From assembly GCA_963772975.1 (NCBI GenBank), contig CAVYZH010000011.1, positions 124,001 through 188,000 on the forward strand: DNA of 64,000 bases, given 5' to 3'. The notes under the pieces were generated by a model. That model saw only the letters and a list, made by a program, of their open reading frames with translations. It was not told where the DNA came from and ran no database searches. The stretch comes from AC-32 sp963772975. GTDB lineage: Bacteria > Actinomycetota > Thermoleophilia > Gaiellales > Gaiellaceae. Below, one piece after another: positions 38,048 through 46,696 of this stretch. Every line of letters begins with the position of its first letter. Positions within the stretch are counted from its first letter, which is position 1. The position numbers and the translations under genes are program-made.

Positions 38048-38108
38048 TACACACGAGGACGACCGGCGTTAGGCTGCCCGCGCAACGACCGCTACCAGGG
38101 GGTTCCTC

Positions 38109-39233
38109 GTGTCTCCAAGCCGTCTGTTGATCCTGTGCGCGGGCGCGTTGGCCGCGCTCGCGCTGCTCGTCGCGCCGGCCGGCGCCGTCTCGCCGAGCGC
38201 CCACCAGCCGTCGCTCCAGTTCATCGGCCAGGCGATCATCCCCACCGGGACGACGTTTGCCGGCACGACGATCGGGGGTCTCTCCTCGATCACCTACGAC
38301 CCGAGCCTGAACGTCTACTACACGCTCTCCGACGACCAGTCGCAGATCAACCCGGCTCGCTTCTACACGGTCGGCATCGACGTCGGCCCGAGCTTCGACG
38401 CGAGCGACGTCCACTTCGACGCCGTCACGACGTTGCAGAAGCCGGGCGGCGGGCCGTACCCGCTCGGCGGGCTCGATCCCGAGGGCCTCGTGCTCACGAA
38501 GGACCGGCAGCTGATCCTGACCTCGGAGGGCAACACGAACACGCTGCTCGCTCCGTTCGTCCGGGAGTACGACCTCACCGGTGACTACCTCGCCGACCTG
38601 CCGGTGCCGGGGTACTACCTGCCGACTGCCGACCACTCGAGCGGCATCCGGTTCAACCTGGCGTTCGAGTCCGCGGGCGTGCCACCGAACGGCCGCTTCT
38701 TCTTCACCGCGACCGAGAACGCGCTCTTCCAGGACGGCCCGGCGGCTACGCCGACCAGCGGCAGCCCGTCGCGGATCCTTCGCTACAACCTCCAGACAGG
38801 CCTGCTCGACCGCGAGTACCTCTACGAGACCGACCCGATCTTCCAGCCGCCGGTCCCGCCGACGCAGTTCGCGGTCAACGGCATCGTCGAGCTGCTGCCC
38901 TTCAACAACGAGCTGATGCTGTCGATGGAGCGATCGTTCTCGGTCGGTGTCCCCGGCACCGGCAACGAGATCAAGCTCTACTCGGTGGCGCTCCCGGGTG
39001 CGACGAACGTCCTGGGCGAGCCCAGCCTCGCCGGGAAGCTCGACTCGATCCGGCCCGTGCAGAAGACGCTGCTGCTCGACCTCGGCTCGCTCGGCATCCC
39101 GCTCGACAACGTCGAGGGCATGACCTGGGGGCCGACCCTCCCGGATGGGCGACAGTCGCTGGTGCTGGTCAGCGACAACAACTTCGCCGCGTCGCAGTTC
39201 ACGCAGTTCCTGCTCTTCGCCGTCAGTCCCTAG
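38109..39233 (+). CDS. Secreted esterase-like phytase-domain protein
   Basis: The 374-aa protein has a signal peptide (RLLILCAGALAALALLVAPAGA) and the six-bladed phytase-like propeller, with GGLSSITYDPSLNVYYTLSDD, GLDPEGLVL and NVEGMTWGPTLPDGRQSLVLVSDNN. These are the hallmarks of the esterase-like activity of phytase family. It may hydrolyse phosphate or carboxyl esters outside the cell. The GTG at 38109 has a G-rich tract (AGGGGGTT) just upstream, and GTTAGGCT lies at 38069-38076. Its stop overlaps that of the P450 gene (CTAG). Confidence 0.87.
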   Translation: MSPSRLLILCAGALAALALLVAPAGAVSPSAHQPSLQFIGQAIIPTGTTFAGTTIGGLSSITYDPSLNVYYTLSDDQSQINPARFYTVGIDVGPSFDASDVHFDAVTTLQKPGGGPYPLGGLDPEGLVLTKDRQLILTSEGNTNTLLAPFVREYDLTGDYLADLPVPGYYLPTADHSSGIRFNLAFESAGVPPNGRFFFTATENALFQDGPAATPTSGSPSRILRYNLQTGLLDREYLYETDPIFQPPVPPTQFAVNGIVELLPFNNELMLSMERSFSVGVPGTGNEIKLYSVALPGATNVLGEPSLAGKLDSIRPVQKTLLLDLGSLGIPLDNVEGMTWGPTLPDGRQSLVLVSDNNFAASQFTQFLLFAVSP

Positions 39234-40429
39234 ACGGCCACCTCGAGGCTCTCGAGGCCCCAGATCACGAAGGCTCGGTTACGCCGGGGCTCCTCGGCAA
39301 GAGAGAGCCCCGGCGCCCGCTCCACCAGCGCACGGATGGCCGCCTCCAGCTCGATCCGCGCCAGCGGCGCGCCGATGCAGACGTGGATGCCGCCGCCGAA
39401 GCCGATGTGCTCGGCGGCGTTGGCGCGGCCGACGTCGAACGCCTCCGGCTCGGCGAACACCCGCGGGTCGCGGTTCGCCGAGCCGAACAGCAGTGCGACC
39501 TTCGCGCCGCGCGGGACGGGCTGGCCCGCGAGCCCGACGCCGTCCTCGAGCACCCAGCGCTCGAACAGCTGGAGCGGGGGGTCCCAGCGGATCAGCTCCT
39601 CGACCGCCGCCGCCCGCTCGACCTCGCCGGCCACCAAGCGCTCCCACTGCTCGGGGTGGGTCAGCAGCGCGCGGACGCCGTTGCCGAGCGTGTTCACGGT
39701 CGCCTCGTGGCCGGCGTTCAGCAGCACGATGATCGTCGAGACGAGCTCGGCGTCGGTGAGCCGCCGACCCTCGACCCGTGCCTCGACCAGACGAGTGACC
39801 AAGTCGTCGCGCGGCTCGCGGCGGCGTTGCTCCGCCAACGAGAGGACGTACTCGCGGAACTCGGCCGCAGCCTGCGTGGCCGCCTCGGCCTGCGGGTCGG
39901 TCGTGTCGAGCTCGTACATCTTCACCATCGCGTGCGACCAGTCGAGCAGGTCGCGGGCTCGGTCGGTGGGAACGCCGAGCAGCCGGCAGATGACGGCGAT
40001 CGAGTATGGCTGGGCGTAGTCGCGGAGTAGGTCGAAGCGGCCGTCGGGCAGCAGGTCGTGTGCCAGCTCCGCCGAGGGCGCGCGCAGCGCCTCGACCGAT
40101 CGCGGCGTGAACGCGGCGGCGACAAGCTTGCGGATACGCGTGTGCTCGGGCGGCTCGAGCCAGAGCAGGCTCCAGCGCTCGGTGTCCCAGAAGGCCTGCC
40201 GGCGCGGGTCGAGCGGCTCGGCCGCCGCGAACTCCTCCGCACCGCCGACGTGGCGGAAGTTCCGGCCGAGCCGCCGGTCGCGCAGGCACGCCCGCACCTC
40301 GGCGTGACGCGTGACGAACCAGCGGTCGAGCGACTGCTCGTAGAAGAGCGGCGTAGCCTCACGCAGCTCCGCCAACCGCGGGTACGGGTCGGCGAGGAAG
40401 CCGGCGTCGGTGGGGTCGAACTGCGTCAG
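39230..40429 (-). CDS. Cytochrome P450, probable CTG start coupled to queF
   Basis: The protein has the P450 landmarks: the I-helix LLNAGHEATVNTLGNG, the ExxR element EELIRWDPP and the haem-ligand loop FGGGIHVCIGAPLARIE. The domain begins LTQFDPTDAGFLADPYPRL, but no ATG, GTG or TTG precedes this in frame outside queF. The CTG at 40429-40427 overlaps the queF stop (CTGA) and gives 399 aa, the normal length. The same kind of coupling with GTGA or TTGA occurs repeatedly here. The alternative is a read-through fusion with queF. The substrate is unknown. Confidence 0.85.
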   Translation of the reverse strand: MTQFDPTDAGFLADPYPRLAELREATPLFYEQSLDRWFVTRHAEVRACLRDRRLGRNFRHVGGAEEFAAAEPLDPRRQAFWDTERWSLLWLEPPEHTRIRKLVAAAFTPRSVEALRAPSAELAHDLLPDGRFDLLRDYAQPYSIAVICRLLGVPTDRARDLLDWSHAMVKMYELDTTDPQAEAATQAAAEFREYVLSLAEQRRREPRDDLVTRLVEARVEGRRLTDAELVSTIIVLLNAGHEATVNTLGNGVRALLTHPEQWERLVAGEVERAAAVEELIRWDPPLQLFERWVLEDGVGLAGQPVPRGAKVALLFGSANRDPRVFAEPEAFDVGRANAAEHIGFGGGIHVCIGAPLARIELEAAIRALVERAPGLSLAEEPRRNRAFVIWGLESLEVAV

Positions 40430-40795
40430 GTCGAGGCGATGATCGTGATCCCGCCGCGGGCCTTCTGCTGGAGCGCGACGCTGACTCGCTCGTGCGGCGA
40501 GCTCGAGCGCCGCGGCGATGTCGTCCCGGATCCGCACGGCGAGCGCCTCGCAGAAGGCGCCCTCGTTCCGGAAGGAGGCGAGGTAGAGCTTGAGCGACTT
40601 CGACTCCAGGCAGAGCTTGTCGGGCTCGTACTCGATCGTTGCCACGTACATGTCGGGCTGGTCCGTGACCGGGCACATCGCCACAAGCTCGTCGCTCGTC
40701 ATCTCCACGAGCGCGACGCCGGGGTTCGGGAACGTCTCGAGCCCGGCGTAGTGCTCCGAGCCTGCGTGCCCGAGGGCGACGAACTCTTCGCTCAT
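40426..40795 (-). pseudogene. queF: NADPH-dependent 7-cyano-7-deazaguanine reductase (QueF), frameshifted
   Basis: QueF reduces preQ0 to preQ1 in queuosine synthesis. The first 100 codons have the signatures VAMCPVTDQPDMY (nucleophile cysteine and acid) and ESKSLKLYLASFRNEGAFCE. The C-terminal part, VSVALQQKARGGITIIAST, is in the next frame. One extra base at about 40494-40498 explains this; removing it gives 122 aa, right for the unimodular type. Without correction the frame runs on into the P450. TACAGT lies 7 nt before the ATG, a leaderless start, divergent from the gene at 40816. Confidence 0.85.
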
Positions 40796-40815
40796 GCCGC
40801 GTACTGTACGCCGCC
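40796..40815. promoter_or_regulatory. Symmetric divergent promoter between queF and the NDT-like gene
   Basis: Only 20 bp separate two start codons. The near-palindrome GTACTGTAC (40801-40809) gives TACTGT on the plus strand (8 nt before GTG 40816). It gives TACAGT on the minus strand (7 nt before ATG 40795). One shared open complex could fire both ways and make leaderless mRNAs. Confidence 0.55.
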
Positions 40816-41181
40816 GTGAGGCGCATCTACCTGGCCGGGCCGCCGTTCGCCGAGGAGTACCGTCGCCGGGCGAGCGAGCTCGTCAGCGCCCGCGGCTGCG
40901 AGCCGGTCGACCCGATGCGCAGGGATTTCCGCGGCAACACAGTGGGGAACGAGGCCGAGATCGTCGAGGGCGACCTCGAGGAGATCGCCTCCTGTGACGC
41001 TGTGCTGGCTGCCTTTACCGCGCCCGACGAGGGCACGGCGATGGAGGCCTGGCACGCGCACTCGCTCGGCAAGCCGGTGGTCGCCTACACCGGCGGCACG
41101 CCGCCGCATCCCTGGACGGTGTACGTCGCCGACGAAGTGCACGCCGTGCTCGAGGACGCCGTCGCCTCGGTCGCCCGCTAG
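40816..41181 (+). CDS. Nucleoside 2-deoxyribosyltransferase-like protein
   Basis: The 121-aa protein resembles the nucleoside 2-deoxyribosyltransferase/DUF4406 fold. It has IYLAGPPFAEEYRRRASELV at the start, ASCDAVLAAFTAPDEGTAMEAWHAHSLG with the expected catalytic glutamate, and KPVVAYTGG. The reaction may be base exchange or N-glycosidic cleavage of a nucleotide. It shares a promoter region with queF, so a link to deazapurine metabolism is possible but unproven. The start is a GTG. Confidence 0.78.
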   Translation: MRRIYLAGPPFAEEYRRRASELVSARGCEPVDPMRRDFRGNTVGNEAEIVEGDLEEIASCDAVLAAFTAPDEGTAMEAWHAHSLGKPVVAYTGGTPPHPWTVYVADEVHAVLEDAVASVAR

Positions 41182-41185
41182 CGCA

Positions 41186-41206
41186 CGTCGGCGCTAAGTG
41201 CCGACG
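41186..41206. terminator. Short hairpin between convergent genes
   Basis: CGTCGGC (41186-41192) pairs with GCCGACG (41200-41206) over a 7-nt loop. It sits at the meeting point of the NDT-like gene and the Ig-repeat gene and overlaps the end of the latter. Confidence 0.4.
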
Positions 41207-43743
41207 ACGAACGTGCTCTTTCCGAGCAGCCGGCCGTACTTGCCGAGGCGGCGAGAGCCTCGGCCGGGCCAGACGTACCAGGTATACGTGCCCTGCTGGA
41301 GCGTGTGCGGCGAGCCGCCGAAGCGCCAACGGGAGGGGAGCTTGAGCCGCGGGCGCGCCGGCCACCATGCCCCGACGGCTTGCCCGCCGAGCCAGAGCTG
41401 GAGGTTGTAGTAGCTCGCTTTCCGCGCGGGGCGCCAGGCGAAGAGCGGCGAGCTGCCGGCGCCGACTCGGGCGCCTGGCCGTGGCGCGAAGAGCACCGGC
41501 ATCGGGGTCGCAGCGGCCGTCCGGGCAAGCTCGTTGCCGGCCGCGTCCTTGGCCGTGACGAGGTAGGTGTACCGAACGTAGTTCACGACCCTGCGGTCGG
41601 CGAACGACGAGGCCGGCCCGTCGTAGACGACGCTAGAGGCAGCGGTGCCGAGCCCCGGCTTGCGGGTGACCTTGAAGCCGCTCGCGCCGGACGTGCGCCA
41701 GCGGACAGTGACAGTCTTGTCAAGCGGCGTGAGGCTGAGCCCGTCGAATGCCGGCGGCGTCGCGTCGTACTTGAAGGAGTAACCGACGGAGCCGCTCGTG
41801 TTTCCGGCCTGATCTGTGCAGCTGCCCGTCAGCACCGTGGCGCCATTCGTTGGGCCGCCGTAGGTGGCGGTCGTGCAGGACGCGATTCCTGAAAGCGCGT
41901 CGGACCCTGACCAGCGCACGGCGAACGGGCGGTTGTACCAGCCGCCGTGGTCGGGTGGGCGTTCCGGAGCGACCGCGACCCCGGTCGGCGGCGTGGCGTC
42001 GAAGCGGAAGCCGAATGCGATGGGAGGGGAGGTGTTGCCCGCTTTGTCGGTGCACGCCCCGCTCGGCTGGACGCTCGCGGCGTCGGGCCCGCTGTACGCG
42101 AACGACGTGCACGACGCGATCCCGGAGATCGGGTCGGTGCCGCTCCAGTCGACCGTGAGACCGTGGTCGTACCAGCCGTTCGCGTCAGGCGGCCGCGTCG
42201 CGCCGGCCTGCACGGTGGGCGACGTCGCGTCGTACCGGAACGAGAGCGGGGGAGGCGACGCGCTGTTGCCGGCGTGGTCCGTGCAGCCGCCGATCGAGCT
42301 CGCGTTGGCGTTGTCGGGGCCGCTGTACGTCAGCGTCGCGCTGCAGGAGTCAATGCCCGAGGTGGCGTCGGTGCCGCTCCAGCCGATCGAGACCGGGCGG
42401 TTGTACCAGCCGTCGTGGTCGGCGGGACGCGCCGGGTTGACGGCGACTGTCGGCGTCGTCGCGTCGTATTGCAGGCCGAAGTCGAGCGAGGCGGTGTTCC
42501 CGGCGAAGTCGGTGCAGCTCCCGTGGGCAGTCGCGTTGGCGCCGTCGGGCCCGGCGTACATGAGCGACGAGCACGAGGCGATCCCGGAGGTAGCGTCCGT
42601 GCCGTGCCAGTCGAGCCGGACGGCCTTGTTGTACCAGCCGTTCGCATCGGGCACGCGGCCGGCGGTCGCGCCGGAGACGGCAGGCGCCGCCGCGTCGTAC
42701 TTCACGAGGTACGCGTCCGACGAGCTGTTCCCGGCCTTGTCCGTGCACGTGACGCTCCGGCTCGCGCCGATCGTGTCTGGCCCGCTGTAGGTGGTCGACG
42801 TACACGAGTCGACGCCGGACAGCGAGTCGACTCCGCTCCCGGAGATGCCGATCGGCGCGCGGTACCAGCCAGCTGCGTTCGGTGCGCGCGCCGGGACGGC
42901 GGATGTCGTCGGCGCGGCAGTGTCCATCCGGACGACGAACGTGGTGGACGAGCTGTTCCCTGCGATGTCCGTACAACTTCCGCTGAGCGTCGACCCCGCG
43001 GTGTCCGGGCCGCTGTACGTGCTCTTCGGGTCGCAGCCCGCCAGGCCGGACAGGGCGTCGGCGCCGTTCCAAGTGACCTGGACCCCTGACTTGAGCCAGC
43101 CGTTCGCGTTCGGCGACGGGCTCGGGGACGCTGCCGTCGACGGCGGCGTCGAGTCGTAGTGAAGCGTCAGCGAAGCGCTCGAGCTGTTCCCTGCATTGTC
43201 CGTGCAGCTGCCGGTCTGGCTGGTGCTCGCGGCGTCCGGGGCGCTGTAGGTCAGCTGCTGACTGCACGAGGCCATCCCCGATGTCGCGTCGCTGCCGCTC
43301 CACTGGAGGGAGACCGGCGCTCGGTACCAGCCCGCGCCGTTCGGCGCCCGGCTCGGCGCGACCGAGGTCGCCGGCGCGGTCCCATCGACCTTCAGCAGCT
43401 TCGTCGTGACGGAGGTTGTGCCGCCCGGGCCCGAGGCCGTGCAGTTCAGCGTGGTCCCGGTGTTGGGATCGTTGACACGGATCGCCGGCTCGCATCCGGT
43501 GGTCGACGTGATGGACCCGCTCACCGACCAGTGCACGACGATGAACGGGCCACTCGCGCTGCGGACGTACCACCCGTTGTTCCCGGCGGTGCCGTCGATC
43601 GAGTAGGCGACAAGGGGCGGCGTGTCGTCCTGAAGGATGTAGCGGGCCTCGGCGTCGGTCGGGGAGAGGAAGAACGCTGCCAGCCCGAGCGCGGTGTACC
43701 ACCACGTGCGGTGCACCAGCGCTCCCGACGGCGAAGAGACCAC
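41194..43743 (-). CDS. Large secreted protein with tandem HYR/Ig-like repeats
   Basis: The 849-aa protein has a signal peptide (residues 1-33; RTWWYTALGLAAFFLSPTDA) and one divergent repeat (39-119). Seven clear repeats of 76-78 aa follow (120-659), then a fibronectin-III-like part (660-760) and a C-terminal beta domain. Each repeat has the frame D.T.P...NGWY...WSG.D..SGI.SC...YSGPD....GSCTD.AGN. Two cysteines recur in each, so each unit likely closes a disulfide. It is probably a cell-surface or matrix protein. The GTG at 43743 follows GAGGGGAG, and its start is preferred over an upstream in-frame codon. Confidence 0.85.
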   Translation of the reverse strand: MVSSPSGALVHRTWWYTALGLAAFFLSPTDAEARYILQDDTPPLVAYSIDGTAGNNGWYVRSASGPFIVVHWSVSGSITSTTGCEPAIRVNDPNTGTTLNCTASGPGGTTSVTTKLLKVDGTAPATSVAPSRAPNGAGWYRAPVSLQWSGSDATSGMASCSQQLTYSAPDAASTSQTGSCTDNAGNSSSASLTLHYDSTPPSTAASPSPSPNANGWLKSGVQVTWNGADALSGLAGCDPKSTYSGPDTAGSTLSGSCTDIAGNSSSTTFVVRMDTAAPTTSAVPARAPNAAGWYRAPIGISGSGVDSLSGVDSCTSTTYSGPDTIGASRSVTCTDKAGNSSSDAYLVKYDAAAPAVSGATAGRVPDANGWYNKAVRLDWHGTDATSGIASCSSLMYAGPDGANATAHGSCTDFAGNTASLDFGLQYDATTPTVAVNPARPADHDGWYNRPVSIGWSGTDATSGIDSCSATLTYSGPDNANASSIGGCTDHAGNSASPPPLSFRYDATSPTVQAGATRPPDANGWYDHGLTVDWSGTDPISGIASCTSFAYSGPDAASVQPSGACTDKAGNTSPPIAFGFRFDATPPTGVAVAPERPPDHGGWYNRPFAVRWSGSDALSGIASCTTATYGGPTNGATVLTGSCTDQAGNTSGSVGYSFKYDATPPAFDGLSLTPLDKTVTVRWRTSGASGFKVTRKPGLGTAASSVVYDGPASSFADRRVVNYVRYTYLVTAKDAAGNELARTAAATPMPVLFAPRPGARVGAGSSPLFAWRPARKASYYNLQLWLGGQAVGAWWPARPRLKLPSRWRFGGSPHTLQQGTYTWYVWPGRGSRRLGKYGRLLGKSTFVVGT
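41767..43386 (-). repeat. Seven tandem repeats of about 230 bp inside the Ig-like protein gene
   Basis: The seven units encode 77, 77, 76, 77, 78, 77 and 78 residues. They are degenerate at the DNA level, so the array is old, but the motifs WSGTDATSGI and GSCTD.AGN are strongly kept. Confidence 0.8.
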
Positions 43744-43881
43744 GGTGATGCTCCCCTCAGAGCTCCAGCTTCCGAGGGTACTCCGATGCCGTTCATGCTG
43801 CAACGGCCACAAAGGAGGTATGCGTTGGGGCTACTGATCGGTATCTCGCAGGACTACTGACAGGTATCCTCCTGGACGACC

Positions 43882-45000
43882 GTGATCACCGACGTCAACC
43901 CGTTCGTCTACTCGCGACCGATCGAGCCGGACCAGATCGTCGACCGCGACGAGGAGACCCATGCGCTGCTCAAGAACGCGGTCGGCGGTCACTACGTTCG
44001 TCTCTACGCGCCTCGCAAATACGGCAAGACGAGCCTGCTGCGCCGCGCACTCGCGGACGGCGAGCGGCAGGAAGGGCTCGTGCCGGTGCTGGTCGACCTG
44101 TACGGGGTGGTCTCGCTCGCCGACGTGGCCGTCCGTTTCGAGCGGGCCTACGCGAAGGAGCTGCGCGGGGCGATTCGCGGCCGCATAGAGGAGTTCCTGC
44201 AGAAGACCGGGCTCGGCCTGTCGCTCGGGGCGTTCGGGATCAGCGCGCGACTGCAGCTGGAGCCGAAGACCGATCCGTTGCCGGCGCTGCACGCGCTGCT
44301 CGACCTGCCCCTGCGACTCGAGGAGTCCGGCGGCTTTCGGGCCTACATCGCGCTCGACGAGTTCCAGGACATCCGCAAGGTGCACTCGCTCGACGGCCTG
44401 CTGCGTAGTCACATCCAGTTCCAGGGCGAGGTCGCCTCCTACGTCTTCGCCGGCTCCGAGCCGGGGCTGATGAAACAGCTGTTCGAGCACAAGGAGGCAC
44501 CGCTCTACGGCTCGGCCGTGCCGCTGCGGCTCGGCCGGCTGCGCGACGACGATCTGGCGGAATACGTCGCCGAGCGCTTCCGCGAGACCAAGCGCTCGGT
44601 CGGCGAGGCACTCAACCCACTGCTCGGCTCCGCTCAGGGTCATCCCCAGCGGGCGATGCTGCTCGCCCACCGGCTCTGGGAGGAGGTCGAGCCGAAGGGC
44701 ACTGCAACCCTCGAGGACTGGGAGCGTGCGCACTCGGCGGCACTCGAGGAGTTGCAGCCCGAGTTCGAGGCCCAGTGGCGCGGGCTCGACACCTCAGAGC
44801 AGAAGACGCTGCGGGCGATCCTCGCCGGCGAGGGCTCGCCCTACCGGGCGGCCGTGCTCGAGCGGTTGGCGCTGACCAAGCCGAGCGCGCAGAAGGCGCT
44901 GCAGCGGCTGAGCTCGCGGGCGGAGATCGAGGCCGACGAGGATCGCAAGCAGGCGATCGTCGACCCGCTCTTCGCCGAGTGGATCGCCGGTCTGGCCTAA
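43882..45000 (+). CDS. P-loop ATPase (archaeal-type ATPase_2/AAA fold) with winged-helix tail
   Basis: The 372-aa protein has Walker A (APRKYGKTSLLRRAL), Walker B (YIALDEFQDI), a sensor-like segment (YVFAGSEPGLMKQLFE) and a C-terminal winged-helix region (residues about 300-370). This is the layout of the STAND-related archaeal ATPase family, often regulators or mobile-associated switches. The function is unknown. The GTG start lies 12 nt after TATCCT. Its stop overlaps the stop of the APH-like gene. Confidence 0.83.
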   Translation: MITDVNPFVYSRPIEPDQIVDRDEETHALLKNAVGGHYVRLYAPRKYGKTSLLRRALADGERQEGLVPVLVDLYGVVSLADVAVRFERAYAKELRGAIRGRIEEFLQKTGLGLSLGAFGISARLQLEPKTDPLPALHALLDLPLRLEESGGFRAYIALDEFQDIRKVHSLDGLLRSHIQFQGEVASYVFAGSEPGLMKQLFEHKEAPLYGSAVPLRLGRLRDDDLAEYVAERFRETKRSVGEALNPLLGSAQGHPQRAMLLAHRLWEEVEPKGTATLEDWERAHSAALEELQPEFEAQWRGLDTSEQKTLRAILAGEGSPYRAAVLERLALTKPSAQKALQRLSSRAEIEADEDRKQAIVDPLFAEWIAGLA

Positions 45001-45884
45001 ACGAGCGTGCGCTCGAGCCCGCCGAGCCCTGCGCGCGTGAGTTCCGCCTGGCCCTCGTCGTGGCCGTAATGGGCGAGCACCGCGCAGAGCTGGATCGAGA
45101 GCACGCGGGCCCGCACCAGCTGCGCCTCGTTCACAGGGCCGTAGGCGTCGATGAAGGCGCCGCGGCCCTCGGGCGGAACGAAGCTCCAGTAGAGCGGCAG
45201 GTCGATCGCAGGGTCGGCGCGACAAACGTCGCCCCAGTCGATCACCCCGCTCGCAGCGCGGCCGTTCACGAGCAGGTGGCGGAAGTGGAGGTCGCCGTGC
45301 ACGACGACCGGCGCCTCCGGCGGCGGCAGCTGCTCGGCCTCCACGAGCAAGCGTGAGAGCTCCGGCGGCGGCCGCCAGAGACCGAGCCGTTCTAGCTCGC
45401 CGAGCTCCTCGCGCGCCATCCCAACCCGCTTCGGCATGTCGGTGCGTCCGTTCGGGTCGAGCGGCAGCGGCTCATCGAGCTCGACCGCGTGCAACGTGCG
45501 CAGGAAGCCGGCGAGCTCCAGCCCAACCTGCGACGCGCGCCTCGTCGTCGAGCTCGGCCACACCGGCCTCGACGCCGGGATCAGCTCGGCGCCGAGGAAC
45601 GGCCACGGGTAGCCCTCGGCCGGCTTCCCGACGAAGGCCGGGCGCGGGACCGGCAGCGGCAGCAGCGGGGCCAGCTTCGGCAGCGTCGAGAGCTCGCGTT
45701 CGAGCAGCGGGATCGCGACCGCGCGGCGCGGAAAGCGGAAGGCGTAGCGCTCGTCGACGACCCAGACGCTGTTGTCCCAGCCTTCGGCCAGCTTGCGCAG
45801 CCGGGCGCCCTCGAGCGCGAATTGCGCCAGCAGCCCGCGCACGAGCCGTTCGTCGATCTCGACCTCGGCGGCCCAGACAGGCAT
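44997..45884 (-). CDS. Aminoglycoside phosphotransferase family kinase
   Basis: The 295-aa protein has the APH kinase fold. VVHGDLHFRHLLVNG is the catalytic loop and GVIDWGDVCRADPAIDL the Mg2+-binding aspartate motif. Members phosphorylate aminoglycosides, macrolides, homoserine, choline and other small molecules, so a resistance role should not be assumed. The ATG at 45884 lies 8 nt after TATACC on the minus strand. It is convergent with the ATPase gene. Confidence 0.86.
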   Translation of the reverse strand: MPVWAAEVEIDERLVRGLLAQFALEGARLRKLAEGWDNSVWVVDERYAFRFPRRAVAIPLLERELSTLPKLAPLLPLPVPRPAFVGKPAEGYPWPFLGAELIPASRPVWPSSTTRRASQVGLELAGFLRTLHAVELDEPLPLDPNGRTDMPKRVGMAREELGELERLGLWRPPPELSRLLVEAEQLPPPEAPVVVHGDLHFRHLLVNGRAASGVIDWGDVCRADPAIDLPLYWSFVPPEGRGAFIDAYGPVNEAQLVRARVLSIQLCAVLAHYGHDEGQAELTRAGLGGLERTLV

Positions 45885-45988
45885 CGAAGGTAGGTATAAA
45901 CGCCGGCCTGGCCGTTGCCCTCCCTGCGGGCACGGCTTCGGGAGAACCTAACCAGTCGCTTGCCGTGCAGTCGGGCAGACTTCCCTGG

Positions 45989-46696
45989 ATGCGGCCGTTG
46001 ATCGGGATCACGACGTACCTGACGCGTGCGACGTTCGGGGCGTGGGAGGAGGACTCGGCGCTCGTGCCGGCGGACTACGTGCGGGCGGTCGAACAGTCCG
46101 GCGGGCGCGCGCTGCTCGTGCCGCCCTCCGACGACGGCGTCGAGGAGACGCTCGACGCACTCGACGGGGTCGTCTTCTCGGGCGGCTCCGACCTCGACCC
46201 GGCGACCTACGGACAGGAACGTCACGCGGCAACCGACGGGATCGTCGAGGAGCGCGACCGCGCCGAGCTGGCGCTGCTGCAGGCGGCGCTCGCGCGCGAC
46301 ATGCCCGTGCTGGCGATCTGCCGCGGCTCGCAACTGCTGAACGTGGGGCTCGGCGGCGACCTCGTCCAGCATCTGCCCGAAGTGATCGGGGACGAGAAGC
46401 ACAAGCTGCTGCCGGGCGAGTTCTCCGAGCATGGCGTCACGGTCGAGCCGGAGACCAAGCTGGGCGAGCTGCTCGGCGAGCACGCGCCGGTCAAGTCGCA
46501 TCACCACCAGGGCTTCGGGAGGCTCGGCGAGGGCTTGCTCGAGTCGGCGCGCGCCGAAGACGGCACGGTCGAGGCGCTGGAAGACCCCTCGCGCCGCTTC
46601 ACGCTCGGCGTGCTGTGGCATCCGGAGGCCGGGGAGGACCTACGGCTGTTCGAGGCGCTCGTCCGCGAGGCGCGGGACTACCGCGCCGGCCGTTGA
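45989..46696 (+). CDS. Class I glutamine amidotransferase-like hydrolase (PuuD type)
   Basis: The 235-aa protein has the amidotransferase triad: cysteine in PVLAICRGSQLLNVGLGG, and histidine and glutamate in LWHPEAGED. SHHHQGFGRLGEGL and VFSGGSDLDPATYG mark the gamma-glutamyl-GABA hydrolase group, which frees GABA in putrescine breakdown. The ATG at 45989 is where homology starts. Its TGA overlaps a TTG that starts the sulfotransferase gene. Confidence 0.9.
   Translation: MRPLIGITTYLTRATFGAWEEDSALVPADYVRAVEQSGGRALLVPPSDDGVEETLDALDGVVFSGGSDLDPATYGQERHAATDGIVEERDRAELALLQAALARDMPVLAICRGSQLLNVGLGGDLVQHLPEVIGDEKHKLLPGEFSEHGVTVEPETKLGELLGEHAPVKSHHHQGFGRLGEGLLESARAEDGTVEALEDPSRRFTLGVLWHPEAGEDLRLFEALVREARDYRAGR

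Noticed and set aside
40426..41181. QueF plus NDT-like gene as a 7-deazaguanine DNA modification island
   Set aside because: No dpdA, dpdB or restriction genes are in the window. The adjacency may simply reflect a shared promoter.
41767..43386. Repeat array considered as CRISPR
   Set aside because: The units are about 230 bp, degenerate and in frame, encoding protein repeats. There are no short palindromic repeats or spacers.
44997..45884. APH-like gene as an antibiotic-resistance determinant
   Set aside because: The fold is shared by many metabolic kinases, and there is no mobile context or close match that can be judged by eye.
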